A stretch of DNA of 64,000 nt from CAZKZZ01 sp964557375 (GTDB taxonomy: Bacteria; Spirochaetota; Spirochaetia; SPDA01; CAZJBZ01), in the NCBI GenBank assembly GCA_964557375.1, contig CAZKZZ010000005.1, positions 1 through 64,000 on the forward strand, read 5' to 3'. Positions 18,102-27,244 of this stretch are shown piece after piece. Every line of letters starts with the position of its first letter. Within the stretch, counting starts at the first letter, position 1. The position numbers were made by a program, and so were the translations under genes. Under the pieces are notes generated by a model, which saw only the letters and a program-made list of their open reading frames with translations, had not been told where the DNA came from and made no database searches.

Positions 18102-18881
18102 TCAATGCGCTGCAACAAGCTCTATTCTACCCAAATAGGCAGGTTCACTATAAATATCATAGATTAAATCGTACGTTCCATAGGTCACGACATACAGCGC
18201 AACCGAAAAAGTACCTGTATCGGTATCAGCTAAAGAGTAGTTAAAATCTTCATAACTCGAACTCGGATCAAAATCAGATTCCAAAAATCCGACCGTTTTA
18301 GGCTCATCACTGCTGTCAACCGTGATGTAGCGGCAAAACTCGATTTTGTTATTATTATAAGTAATAACCGGATACGGTTTGTCATCCCCGCCCATAAGTG
18401 AAAAATCAATGTAGATATAAAAATCTTCTTTTTTGTTGTCTTCCGCTACCGGGATGAGCGGTTTATCGGAGACATCATCCTGGGAATATAACCGGCGGTA
18501 TTTTAACGATTCGAGCTTGTCCGTTGTGGGGTCCTCCGTTATTGCATCCCGGTCGCTTTCCAAATCTGGCTCATCCCGTTCATCTGCATAGAATTTATAG
18601 TACACTTCGTAGCCTTTCAGGTAATTGGCGTTGTTATCGGGATTATGGCCGAATTGAAAAATCTCTTCTACTCCGTAGAGAGGTTCTTTAATCGTACTGC
18701 TGTCAGGCGGTTCGAGATAAGGGTACGATTCGATTCCGCAAGAGGTTAAGAATGTCGTTATTGACAATACCGGGAAAAGCAGTATAAGAACCGGTACGGT
18801 ATTTCTGCACTGCTTACGCAGGAGAAAGCCTATCTTTCGAAAAAGAGTCTCAGCTTCCCCCACTCGTTCCTGATTTTCCAT
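18102..18881 (-). CDS. Putative lipoprotein
   Basis: The frame (259 residues from ATG 18881) contains a hydrophobic stretch (about 30-45) ending in a permissive lipobox FLTSC with C48, as spirochaetal lipoproteins often have. The 47 residues before the cysteine are long for a signal peptide, so an internal start such as GTG 18863, preceded by AGGA, is possible. The mature part is acidic and predicted to be mostly beta-strand (KEDFYIYIDFSLMGG, GTFSVALYVVTYGTYDLIYD). I recognise no family. It overlaps the 3' end of the CHASE2 cyclase gene by 32 nt, so the two are co-expressed. A role next to the cyclase's periplasmic sensor is an inference. Confidence 0.68.
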   Translation of the reverse strand: MENQERVGEAETLFRKIGFLLRKQCRNTVPVLILLFPVLSITTFLTSCGIESYPYLEPPDSSTIKEPLYGVEEIFQFGHNPDNNANYLKGYEVYYKFYADERDEPDLESDRDAITEDPTTDKLESLKYRRLYSQDDVSDKPLIPVAEDNKKEDFYIYIDFSLMGGDDKPYPVITYNNNKIEFCRYITVDSSDEPKTVGFLESDFDPSSSYEDFNYSLADTDTGTFSVALYVVTYGTYDLIYDIYSEPAYLGRIELVAAH

Positions 18882-21294
18882 TGTTGCCCTGATTTTGTTC
18901 CGGTTCTACACCATCTACGATGTCAACGAGTTCATAGATTAGTACCGGTTTATTTTTACCTTTTACGCGAATGTTGTCCAATTCCCGCACTATCACCCGG
19001 TCCCGTACCAATCCGTAGGTGAACTCACTGATAATGACATTTGTACCGTACTGCTTGTTCGTTCCTTCGAGACGGGCACCGAGGTTTACATTGTCTCCCA
19101 TCAGCGTATAGTTCATCCTTCCTAATGAACCCATATTACCGACCGTCATAATTCCTGAGTTCAAACCAATACCAATATTGATTCTCCGTTCGGGGGGCCA
19201 TTTTTCATTCAATTGGTTAAGCGATTCCATTTGCTTGAGTGCGCATTTACAGGCGATAAGAGCATGGTCTTCCTGCGGTATCGGTGCCCCGAAGAACCAC
19301 ATAATCTCATCACCGACGTATTTGTCGAGTGTGCCGTTGTATTCGAGGATGATATCGGTCATTGCAGTCAAATATTCATTGAGGTGGTTAACGAGCTCTT
19401 GTGGGGTCATGCTTTCGGACAGGGTGGTGAATCCGCGTATATCCGAGAAACAGACGGTAAGGTCTTTATCGATTCCGCCGAGCTCCGGCGGGTTTTCTAA
19501 AATCTGATCGACTACCCGGGGGCTGACATATTTTCCGAACATATCCCGTATACGTGCCTTATCACGTTCTTCGGTCATGATCCGGTATACGACAATAGTG
19601 AGAAAAGCAAAGAAGATCCCAATAGCGGGAGAAGAGAAATTGATAATAGAAGCCATCTCATCGAAAACAAGGGTGGCTGTAATGAAAAATGCAAAGATGA
19701 GTACAAGAGAGAGCACGAGAGACCAGATCGTGGACAGTCTCGAGCTTACAAATGAGATGATCATTATCATACCGAATAGAATAAGCAGGTTGATCCACAG
19801 CGGCACCGGTGTGAGGAAATTATTCATTAATATGGTGTTCAATGAGTTTGCATGAATTTCCACACCGTACATCAGGCCGAACGGAGTTGGTTTTTGGTCC
19901 GCGGCCATACCGCGGGCAAATGGACCGACCATAAGTATTTTATTCCCGACAGCCTTTGTCGGAGGCCAGGTGTCCGGGTCCGTTCCCGGAACACGTGCGG
20001 CATATCCGGAGTATGACCGTATTGGAAATGTTTGCGGAGCTCCGGGATCTGCATAAGATGGAGGACCCATGAAATTGATGAGCATGGAGCCGTGTTTATC
20101 GATGGGAATCGTTATCTCTTCGAGCACCTTCGTTTTAGGCGGCGATATCATGTTCCCCTCTTCATCGAATTTCGCCTGCTGTACAGTTATCGCATATGGC
20201 ACCCATTCCTGCTTTTCGAGGTCAAAGTATTCGGGTTCCCGAATTGTTATCTGTTTTCCGAATTCTACTTCGACATCCGAGAGTTCTTTATTGAAATACT
20301 CGAGTGCTAAAGAGAGTGTAATTGCCGGTACAAAGTGGTCTTGATATTTACGGATAACGTAGTAAGAATCATCCGGTTTGCCGTCATTATCGGTGTCTAC
20401 ACTTCTCAACGGTGCTTTCTTTTCCAACTCTGTTTCAAGATCGGCAAGGACCTCCTCCGTTAAAGGAAAGGGAATCGAATGATGCAGTCCGTTTACATCA
20501 ACCCACTCTAAGCGCTCGAAGTTTTCGTGATCAACAGGCGGTGCGGAAGCTATGTCTCTAAATCTATAGGCATCTACCAACACTGAAGATTTAGCCACTA
20601 AGGCCTGTCTTCGATATATTTTGTCTTCATCGACTTGAAAATTCGCGTGTCCGTAACCATGCGTTGCTCGGCCATACGGCTGTAAGGGAGGCTGCAGACC
20701 GTAGTAGGTGTGCATATGCTGCCAATCTCCGGTTATGTTTTTTATTTCTCCATAACTTTCGTACAAAGCCTCCTGCCGGGCAAAATATTCTTCGGCAACA
20801 TTCGAAGGGGGCGGTACCTCATCTAATACAGTCTCGAGAAATACTCGTTCGTTATTGCGGATACTGTTTACGAGGATAACGTCATCGTAGGCATTTTCAT
20901 CCGGTTCGATGAAAAATACGTCGAGGAACAAGGCGCGCTCCCTCTCCTCTTGGTTTCTGATTCGTGCAAATGAATCGATGAGATTGGCATGCCGATATCG
21001 AGGAAAGGGCCATTTCCCGAATGTGGAGAGCGTACGGAAATCGATTCCGACAATAAGGATATCCTTCGATATATCGGGGTTCCGCTGTTCGACACTGACT
21101 CCTTCCTGGATAGTGGTCTTCATAAAAACATTCTTGAAGTTAAAATGTATGTCGAGCATTTTGAGTTCAAGGGTTTCTAAAAGAGGCAGATGCATCCCGT
21201 ATTGAAGAAAGCCGAATAAAGCAAAAATTATGAGACCGATTATAAAACCAAAATACCGGGTTTCGAAAATTTTGGTTCTTTTCCCTTTTGCCAT
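18850..21294 (-). CDS. CHASE2-domain class III adenylate/guanylate cyclase
   Basis: The 814-residue membrane sensor has one N-terminal helix (about 10-30), a large periplasmic CHASE2 domain (about 40-480), and three further helices (about 485-575). A cytoplasmic class III cyclase domain follows (about 605-790). Both metal-binding aspartates are present (CFSDIRGFTTL and KYVGDEIMWFFGAP). The lysine of DKYVGD and the threonine of NYTLMGDNVN fit adenine specificity, and the transition-state Asn and Arg occur in VNLGARLE. It is therefore probably an active cAMP producer. GGAGAG precedes the ATG. The gene follows a TPR gene and overlaps a lipoprotein gene. The CHASE2 ligand is unknown. Confidence 0.93.
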   Translation of the reverse strand: MAKGKRTKIFETRYFGFIIGLIIFALFGFLQYGMHLPLLETLELKMLDIHFNFKNVFMKTTIQEGVSVEQRNPDISKDILIVGIDFRTLSTFGKWPFPRYRHANLIDSFARIRNQEERERALFLDVFFIEPDENAYDDVILVNSIRNNERVFLETVLDEVPPPSNVAEEYFARQEALYESYGEIKNITGDWQHMHTYYGLQPPLQPYGRATHGYGHANFQVDEDKIYRRQALVAKSSVLVDAYRFRDIASAPPVDHENFERLEWVDVNGLHHSIPFPLTEEVLADLETELEKKAPLRSVDTDNDGKPDDSYYVIRKYQDHFVPAITLSLALEYFNKELSDVEVEFGKQITIREPEYFDLEKQEWVPYAITVQQAKFDEEGNMISPPKTKVLEEITIPIDKHGSMLINFMGPPSYADPGAPQTFPIRSYSGYAARVPGTDPDTWPPTKAVGNKILMVGPFARGMAADQKPTPFGLMYGVEIHANSLNTILMNNFLTPVPLWINLLILFGMIMIISFVSSRLSTIWSLVLSLVLIFAFFITATLVFDEMASIINFSSPAIGIFFAFLTIVVYRIMTEERDKARIRDMFGKYVSPRVVDQILENPPELGGIDKDLTVCFSDIRGFTTLSESMTPQELVNHLNEYLTAMTDIILEYNGTLDKYVGDEIMWFFGAPIPQEDHALIACKCALKQMESLNQLNEKWPPERRINIGIGLNSGIMTVGNMGSLGRMNYTLMGDNVNLGARLEGTNKQYGTNVIISEFTYGLVRDRVIVRELDNIRVKGKNKPVLIYELVDIVDGVEPEQNQGNNGKSGTSGGS

Positions 21295-21345
21295 ATAATC
21301 TCTCCAGCTAATATTTTTCGGCAGGAATGTCGAACTATCTGATTG

Positions 21346-22041
21346 CTATATCTTGCCGTCTACTTTCATCTTGATTATACGGTTTCTTGCTAATTTTGTC
21401 CAATTACTTGATGAAAAATTATCCTCTAAGTCTTCGTACACTTCTTGAGCGGAAGTGTAATCATCCTGCTGTTCGTGCAGCCTTCCTAAAGAGAACAGTA
21501 CTTCGGGAATTCCCGCGAAATCGTCTCGATATTCATCGCTGATTCTTTGGTAAAACTCGACCGCTTTGGCCGTATCTCCGTCCTCTTCGAGTGCGACTGC
21601 GGCATTTACCAGAGAAATTGGAGCAAGGTAGCTCTGCGGAAACGTATCTGCCAACAGAACGAACTCATCGACAGATTCTACCCACATCTCTTTTTCAAAA
21701 AAGAGGTTTCCCCGAATAAAACGGGCCCGTTGCGCCGCGTAGAGCCGTGGATATGTGTTGATGATATTTTCTGTTTCATCGAGAATGAAATCTTCGAGTG
21801 CCTGTTTTTGTTCTTCAGATTCTTCAATGACCCAGCTGTCAAAATCCTTTTGGACCTGTTCGACCATATAGGTCGAATCGCCCAACCGTTTGCCGACAAT
21901 TTCTGACACGACTGCAAACGTAATGACTCCTACCACGATTGCAATTAATAAAACGAGTAGGAGAATCCTGTTATGCTGTATAAAGTTGGAAAGCTGGTTT
22001 AAAATTTTCTGTTTTGGTGTTTCCTCTTGTGGTTTGTGCAT
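21346..22041 (-). CDS. Single-pass membrane TPR protein (YfgM-like)
   Basis: The 231-residue protein has a short basic N terminus, one membrane helix (about 29-50, RILLLVLLIAIVVGVITFAV) and C-terminal tetratricopeptide repeats in the periplasm. One repeat is EVLFSLGRLHEQQDDYTSAQEVYED. The architecture resembles YfgM, an ancillary SecYEG/chaperone-network protein, but homology is not proven. It lies 13 nt after the sigma-54-type activator gene and 51 nt before the cyclase gene, in the same direction. Confidence 0.78.
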   Translation of the reverse strand: MHKPQEETPKQKILNQLSNFIQHNRILLLVLLIAIVVGVITFAVVSEIVGKRLGDSTYMVEQVQKDFDSWVIEESEEQKQALEDFILDETENIINTYPRLYAAQRARFIRGNLFFEKEMWVESVDEFVLLADTFPQSYLAPISLVNAAVALEEDGDTAKAVEFYQRISDEYRDDFAGIPEVLFSLGRLHEQQDDYTSAQEVYEDLEDNFSSSNWTKLARNRIIKMKVDGKI

Positions 22042-22054
22042 TTCGTAATAACCT

Positions 22055-23563
22055 CTATCTGTTGATTTCTAGTTCTTTGATAAGTCTCGAAAGATATGTC
22101 CTTTGAATGTGAAGCGCCTTTGCAGCGTCTTTCTGTTTCCAATTGTATCGTTCAAGGGTGGAGCGAATAAAGTGCCGTTTAAAAACATTCACAGCGTCCT
22201 TTAAGTTCTTTCCTTCATACTGATTGAGAGTTTCCTGTTTCGTGGAATTGAGGATGAGATCGGCAGGGCGAATGTACTTTTCATGGGTAATTACTGCCGC
22301 CCGTTCTATTACATTCTCCAATTCCCTGACGTTCCCCGGCCAGTGATAAGAAAAAAGAGCATCCATCGCTTCTGTGGTAAAACCCTCTATCTGTTTTTTG
22401 ATTTCGTGATTATACCGTTTAAGGAAGTAATCGGCAAGTTCCGGTATATCTTCTGTCCTCTCACGAAGCGGCGGAATAAAGAGCGGTAGCACGTTGAGCC
22501 GGTAGTAGAGGTCCTGCCTAAACTTCCCCTCTTCCATCGCCTTATCAATATCTTTATTAGTCGCGGCAATGATCCGTACATCAACCTTGATCGGTTCACT
22601 CGAGCCGACTTTCTCGAATACCTTCTGTTCTATGACCCGGAGTAATTTGGCCTGCAGTTCGAAAGGGAAATCCCCAATTTCATCCAGAAAAATGGTGCCC
22701 CCGTCAGCGAGTTCGAACCGCCCCCGCCGGTCTTTCGATGCATCGGTAAACGCACCCTTTACATGTCCGAATAATTCACTCTCGAGGAGATGTTCAGGGA
22801 GTGCGGCGCAGTTCACCCTGATAAACGGATTGTCCTTCCGCGCACTTCTCAGATGGATCTGTTCGGCGAAAAGTTCCTTCCCTACTCCGCTTTCTCCTAA
22901 GATGAGAACGGGTGAGTTGGTCGATGCAATTCGATTAGTCAATTCCAGTTTTTCTTTGATTATGGGGCTTTTCCCGATAAACGTATGGTAGCCTTTGTTC
23001 GTTTGTACTTGGTCCTGGAGCAGATACACCTCTTCCTGCACTTTTTGATACGATTGTGCGTTTTGAATCGCGAGTGCGGATTGATTCGCGAAGATTTCCA
23101 GCCATTTCAAATCTTCTGAAGTAAAGGGGCGGGCACCCTTTTTGTTGATAATTTCGATTACGCCGACACATCGGTTTATAATTCTCATCGGTACGGCAAG
23201 GATGGAGGTTGTTTTATAGCCGATCTGCCTACTGATGTCCGAATAAAACCGGCTATCGGATTCAACGTCGTTTACGATGAGCGATGTGTTGTGCTCCGCG
23301 ACCCATCCCGCTATACCCTCTCCTATATTCAGTGAAAACCGTTTTACATCGGGTCCTTTCGTTCCCAACGCAATTTCAAAGTAGAGTTTGTGGTTTTCAG
23401 GATTCAAAAGAAGCAGAGATGAGGCTTCTCCTTCCGTAAGTTGGGTCGCACTCTCTAAAATACGAGTTAGGAGAAGTCTTGGGTCTTCATAATATGAGTT
23501 GATTTGGGTATTGATCTCAATGAGCGTTTCAAGCCGCTTCGAATCTTGCTCGGTTGCCACCAT
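22055..23563 (-). CDS. GAF-domain AAA+ sigma-54-type transcription activator
   Basis: The 502-residue protein has an N-terminal GAF sensor (about 15-170), a central AAA+ domain and a C-terminal Fis helix-turn-helix (about 455-502, RYNWKQKDAAKALHIQRTYL). Walker A is GESGVGKE (223-230) and Walker B is GGTIFLDE (288-295). The loop that normally reads GAFTGA and contacts sigma-54 reads GAFTDA (270-275). The targets are unknown. The gene sits between rpsA and a TPR gene upstream of a cyclase. The GAF domain could bind a small molecule or cyclic nucleotide; the sequence does not say which. No rpoN is present in the window. Confidence 0.92.
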   Translation of the reverse strand: MVATEQDSKRLETLIEINTQINSYYEDPRLLLTRILESATQLTEGEASSLLLLNPENHKLYFEIALGTKGPDVKRFSLNIGEGIAGWVAEHNTSLIVNDVESDSRFYSDISRQIGYKTTSILAVPMRIINRCVGVIEIINKKGARPFTSEDLKWLEIFANQSALAIQNAQSYQKVQEEVYLLQDQVQTNKGYHTFIGKSPIIKEKLELTNRIASTNSPVLILGESGVGKELFAEQIHLRSARKDNPFIRVNCAALPEHLLESELFGHVKGAFTDASKDRRGRFELADGGTIFLDEIGDFPFELQAKLLRVIEQKVFEKVGSSEPIKVDVRIIAATNKDIDKAMEEGKFRQDLYYRLNVLPLFIPPLRERTEDIPELADYFLKRYNHEIKKQIEGFTTEAMDALFSYHWPGNVRELENVIERAAVITHEKYIRPADLILNSTKQETLNQYEGKNLKDAVNVFKRHFIRSTLERYNWKQKDAAKALHIQRTYLSRLIKELEINR

Positions 23564-23585
23564 ATCTTCATGATTTCGTCAAACG

Positions 23586-25307
23586 TTATTCTTCTTCTTC
23601 AGTAGCCGTGTCTTTGTTTTTTAACAGATCGCCGACCGTTACGGTATTCTCTTCTTCTTCATTATGAATGTATTTGGAAAGTTCTTCCCGCTGCATCTTT
23701 TTATGATAATCTTTTATGGAAAGTGAGAGTTTCTGCTGAATAGGCTGCACTTCAGTAACGAGCGCACTTACCGTATCTCCGACATTGTATTTATCGAGCG
23801 GGTTTTCATCCTCATTTTGATCGATTACATTCATGCTGAGATTGTTCTTATGAATCAGTCCTTCGATATCATCCTGGACCCGTACGAACAGTCCGAAGTC
23901 TGTTTTCGAAGTGATAACCCCCTCGATAATGCTGCCCGGGCCGTATATTCGGGCCAGTTTCTGCCAGGGATTATCAGAGAGCTGCTTCATCCCCAGTCTT
24001 ATTCTGCGGTTCTCCTTATCGAGTCCGATAATGACGAAATCAGCCTCTTCATCTTCTGTAAGTACGGCTGAAGGATTTTTGTATTTTTTCGTCCAGGAGA
24101 GATCGTCCACATGAATAAACCCGTCGATACCTTCTTCCAGCTCGACGAAGGCACCGGAATTCGTGATCTTGACCACTTTCCGCCGGACCTCTTTGCCCAC
24201 CGGATATTTTTCATCGATTGTGTCCCACGGGTTGGGATATACCTGTTTTATACCGAGAGAGACCCGGCCCTTTTGAAGGTCGTAGGAGAGAATCTTGACT
24301 TCGACTTCATCACCCGGACTGAGTACTTCTTTCGGATGTTTTATGCGTTTTACCCATGACAGCTCCGAAACATGAACCAGCCCTTCGATACCTTCTTCCA
24401 GTTCTACGAATGCGCCGAAATCGGTCAGTTTGGTCACCTGACCCTTGACTATGTCGCCCTCCTGATATTTTTGCTCGAAACTCATCCAGGGATCTTGAGT
24501 GAAGTGTTTGAGAGACAGATTTATCTTATTTTCCTCCGGATCGAGCCGTATTACTTTCAGTTTTATGTTCTGGTTCTTTTTGACAAAGTCTTTCGGCCGG
24601 GTAACATGCCCCCAGCTCATATCGTTTATATGGAGAAGTCCGTCGAACCCACCTAAATCAATGAAAGCACCGAATGAAGTAAAACTCTTAACGGTTCCTT
24701 CTACCTCGTCTCCGATTTTTACTGTATTGAAAAACTCTTCTCGCTTTCGTTCAAGTTCTTTCTCGAGCCAGTCTCGCCGGGAGAGGACAATCTTGATTTT
24801 GTTATTGCTGAAGAGCCTCTCGATAAGAAACTTCGATTTTACACCCACTAGGCTCTCAGGGTCCTCGACCCTGGCGATATCTGCTTTCGACATAGGGCAG
24901 AAACCCTTTATATCATAACCGAGATCTACTTCGTAGCCTCCTTTGATACTTTTGAAAAACGTACCGTCTACCGGCTCACCGTTTTCCGAGGCGTCGCGAA
25001 GGTTCTTCCAGAACAGTTTTACATCGGCTTTTCGTTTTGAAACGATAACTTGACCGTGTGAACCCTCTTTGCTTATAAGCATAACTTCGACCGTATCACC
25101 CTTCTCGGGCAGTTCGTCGAACTCTTCGGTGGGTATTTTACCTTCTGATTTGTACCCTATATCGATAAATACATTTTCTTGATTTTTTTCTACAACAGTA
25201 CCATCAATGAGTTGTCCTTCTTCTAATTGATCGAGAGATTTCAGGTATTCTTCCTGGAGTTTTTTCTGATCAATATCTTCGTGTACTGTGTTCTCCTGAT
25301 CTGCCAT
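23586..25307 (-). CDS. rpsA: 30S ribosomal protein S1
   Basis: S1 brings mRNA to the 30S subunit. The 573-residue product has six S1 OB-fold repeats. Typical segments are FGAFIDLGGFDGLLHINDMSW, the two near-identical repeats with FVELEEGIEGLVHVSELSW and FVELEEGIDGFIHVDDLSW, and FGLFVRVQDDIEGLIHKNNL. It ends in an acidic tail. It follows cmk by 20 nt, the usual cmk-rpsA pairing. AGAGGA lies about 12 nt before the ATG. Confidence 0.96.
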   Translation of the reverse strand: MADQENTVHEDIDQKKLQEEYLKSLDQLEEGQLIDGTVVEKNQENVFIDIGYKSEGKIPTEEFDELPEKGDTVEVMLISKEGSHGQVIVSKRKADVKLFWKNLRDASENGEPVDGTFFKSIKGGYEVDLGYDIKGFCPMSKADIARVEDPESLVGVKSKFLIERLFSNNKIKIVLSRRDWLEKELERKREEFFNTVKIGDEVEGTVKSFTSFGAFIDLGGFDGLLHINDMSWGHVTRPKDFVKKNQNIKLKVIRLDPEENKINLSLKHFTQDPWMSFEQKYQEGDIVKGQVTKLTDFGAFVELEEGIEGLVHVSELSWVKRIKHPKEVLSPGDEVEVKILSYDLQKGRVSLGIKQVYPNPWDTIDEKYPVGKEVRRKVVKITNSGAFVELEEGIDGFIHVDDLSWTKKYKNPSAVLTEDEEADFVIIGLDKENRRIRLGMKQLSDNPWQKLARIYGPGSIIEGVITSKTDFGLFVRVQDDIEGLIHKNNLSMNVIDQNEDENPLDKYNVGDTVSALVTEVQPIQQKLSLSIKDYHKKMQREELSKYIHNEEEENTVTVGDLLKNKDTATEEEE

Positions 25308-25327
25308 TACTTTTTTTGTCCTCTATT

Positions 25328-25978
25328 TTACCGTTCTAGTTTCTTTTCATTTCTGATTTTATCTACAACTTTGTCACAAACTTGATCTATGGTCAAGTCC
25401 GAAGTATCCAAATAGAAAGCATCCGGGGCGATTGTCAAAGAACCGAACGGCTTATTTTTGTCGATTTTGTCCCTTTTTTTTATATTTTCCACTATTTCTT
25501 GGTATGAAAGTTTACTCGTTCCCTGACCGAACCTTCTTTTTGCTCTCACTTCGGGTGTTGCATCGAGGTACACTTTAAGGTCAGCATCAGGAAAAACCAC
25601 AGTAGTGATATCCCGGCCTTCGGCCACCACATCGATGTCTTTTGAAACCTCTCTCAATTTCTTGTTTACAACATGACGGACAGCAACGATAGCGGAATGC
25701 TCCGCGACCCATCGATCGACAGCGTCCGTGTGAAGTTCATCTTCGATATCAACGCCGTTTAGGTGCATTCTCCCGTTATCGAGTGAAAGGGAGCACTTTT
25801 TCGCCTCATCTATTATTTTTGTTTCGTCTAAAGGGTCGACTCCGTTCTGCAGTGCGGAAAATGTAATTGCCCGATAAAAGTTGCCGGAATTGAGGTAAAA
25901 CATACAGGACTGCTCCGCAATCTTTTTAGCAATCGTGCTTTTTCCCGCTCCTGCAGGACCGTCAATCGCTACGACCAT
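25328..25978 (-). CDS. cmk: Cytidylate kinase
   Basis: Cmk phosphorylates CMP and dCMP. The P-loop is GPAGAGKST at the N terminus. Other landmarks are SGNFYRAIT, AEGRDITTVVFPDADLKVYL and the lid region KRRFGQG. I prefer ATG 25978 because GGAG lies 8 nt upstream; an ATG two codons earlier (25984) is also in frame. The start lies inside the end of the pseudouridine synthase gene, so the two are translationally coupled. Length (216 residues) is normal. Confidence 0.94.
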   Translation of the reverse strand: MVVAIDGPAGAGKSTIAKKIAEQSCMFYLNSGNFYRAITFSALQNGVDPLDETKIIDEAKKCSLSLDNGRMHLNGVDIEDELHTDAVDRWVAEHSAIVAVRHVVNKKLREVSKDIDVVAEGRDITTVVFPDADLKVYLDATPEVRAKRRFGQGTSKLSYQEIVENIKKRDKIDKNKPFGSLTIAPDAFYLDTSDLTIDQVCDKVVDKIRNEKKLER

Positions 25979-26703
25979 GCACATAACTCCATAACGGCTG
26001 TAATTTCTTCGTCAGTGAGGGATCGGTATGATCCGGGAGGAATCCCCTCGATTGTAACCGGGCCTATTCTTGTTCGATGAATCGCCGTTACCAGGATTCC
26101 GGCCGATTGAAACAGCTTACGAATTTCACGGTTCCTCCCCTCATTGAGAGTAACCACGGCTTTTCTCGGCGTTTCCAGCCGATACTGTTTAATACGGTGC
26201 AGGACCCCTTCGATTTGTATCCCCCGCTTGAACTGTGTAAGCAATTGTTTCGAGATTTCTTCTCGTGTCTCTACGATATATTCTTTTTCTATCTCCCATG
26301 ACGGATGAGAGACAATCTTGGCAAATTCTCCGTCATTTGTAAAGAAGATAAGCCCGGAAGAATCCAAATCGAGTCTTCCCACGTGGAACAGACGATAATT
26401 ATCGGCTTCTTTTATAAGGTCGAGTGCTAAGGGACGGCCAAACGGGTCCGAGTTAGCGCAAATATACCCGCGCGGTTTGTGCAGTGCTAAATATACATTT
26501 TCCCGTTCCGGTTCGACTATTGTATCGTCGAATTGAATCGTATCGTGCGCGGAACAGGTTTCTCCGAGTTTTGTTACAGTCTTCCCGTTTTTTTTCACCC
26601 TCCCTTCGGTTATATACTGTTCACATTTTCTCCGCGAAGCAATGCCGCAGCGGGCCAGATATACATGAATGCGGACCGGCTTTTTTGAGGAATTACCCTT
26701 CAA
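25969..26703 (-). CDS. rluB: RluB-type 23S rRNA pseudouridine synthase
   Basis: The protein has an N-terminal S4 RNA-binding domain (VRIHVYLARCGIASRRKCEQYI region) and the pseudouridine synthase catalytic domain. The catalytic aspartate is in HVGRLDLDSSGLIFFTNDG, and NEGRNREIRKLFQSAG is the other family hallmark. Closest functional label is RluB (U2605 of 23S rRNA), though RluE/F-like or RsuA-like activity cannot be excluded. I use TTG 26703, which overlaps the scpB stop, because the residues encoded further upstream (to 26751) do not look like the family. The start remains uncertain. It is part of the scpA-scpB-rluB-cmk-rpsA run. Confidence 0.88.
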   Translation of the reverse strand: MKGNSSKKPVRIHVYLARCGIASRRKCEQYITEGRVKKNGKTVTKLGETCSAHDTIQFDDTIVEPERENVYLALHKPRGYICANSDPFGRPLALDLIKEADNYRLFHVGRLDLDSSGLIFFTNDGEFAKIVSHPSWEIEKEYIVETREEISKQLLTQFKRGIQIEGVLHRIKQYRLETPRKAVVTLNEGRNREIRKLFQSAGILVTAIHRTRIGPVTIEGIPPGSYRSLTDEEITAVMELCAWS

Positions 26704-27244
26704 GTTCGAACCGTTCCTGTTCGAGATCATCGAGTTTCGGCAGATCGGCAATGCTCTTGAGCCGAAAGGTTTTCAGGAACTCTTTCGTCGTCCCGTACTG
26801 GATTGGTTTGCCGGGAGCATCCTTTTTTCCGGTCTCTTTGATGAGATTTTTTGCAAAAAGCAGTCTGATCATCCCGTCCGCGGATACCCCTCGGATAACC
26901 TCTATTTCACTTTTTGTAATCGGCTGCGAATACGCGATGATCGAAAGTGTTTCAAGAGCAGCTTTCGACAGTTTGGTCTCGTTTTTTTTACCGTAGCGGG
27001 ATTTCAGGTAGTCCCATAACTCTTTTTTCGGAGATAAGAGAAACCCTTCTCCGATTTCGATTATTTCGAGACCGTGATAATCATGATTGTACTCCTCCTG
27101 GAGCAGAGAAACCGCCTCGAGTGCTGCGTCTTTGGAAAGCCCGCTTATTGAAGCAAGAGAGTTCAGCGGGAGCGGTTCGACTTCGAGGAAGAGAATTGCT
27201 TCTACGAGTGCGACATCTTTATTCAGTTTGGGAGGGTTTTCCAT
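26693..27244 (-). CDS. scpB: Segregation and condensation protein B
   Basis: ScpB is the winged-helix kleisin partner of SMC in chromosome condensation. The 183-residue product shows VEAILFLEVEPLPLNSLA at the N terminus, then KAALETLSIIAYSQPITKSEIEVIRGVSADG and YGTTKEFLKTFRLKSIADLPKL, which are diagnostic. It overlaps the 3' end of scpA by 26 nt, so ScpA and ScpB are made together. Confidence 0.95.
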   Translation of the reverse strand: MENPPKLNKDVALVEAILFLEVEPLPLNSLASISGLSKDAALEAVSLLQEEYNHDYHGLEIIEIGEGFLLSPKKELWDYLKSRYGKKNETKLSKAALETLSIIAYSQPITKSEIEVIRGVSADGMIRLLFAKNLIKETGKKDAPGKPIQYGTTKEFLKTFRLKSIADLPKLDDLEQERFELEG

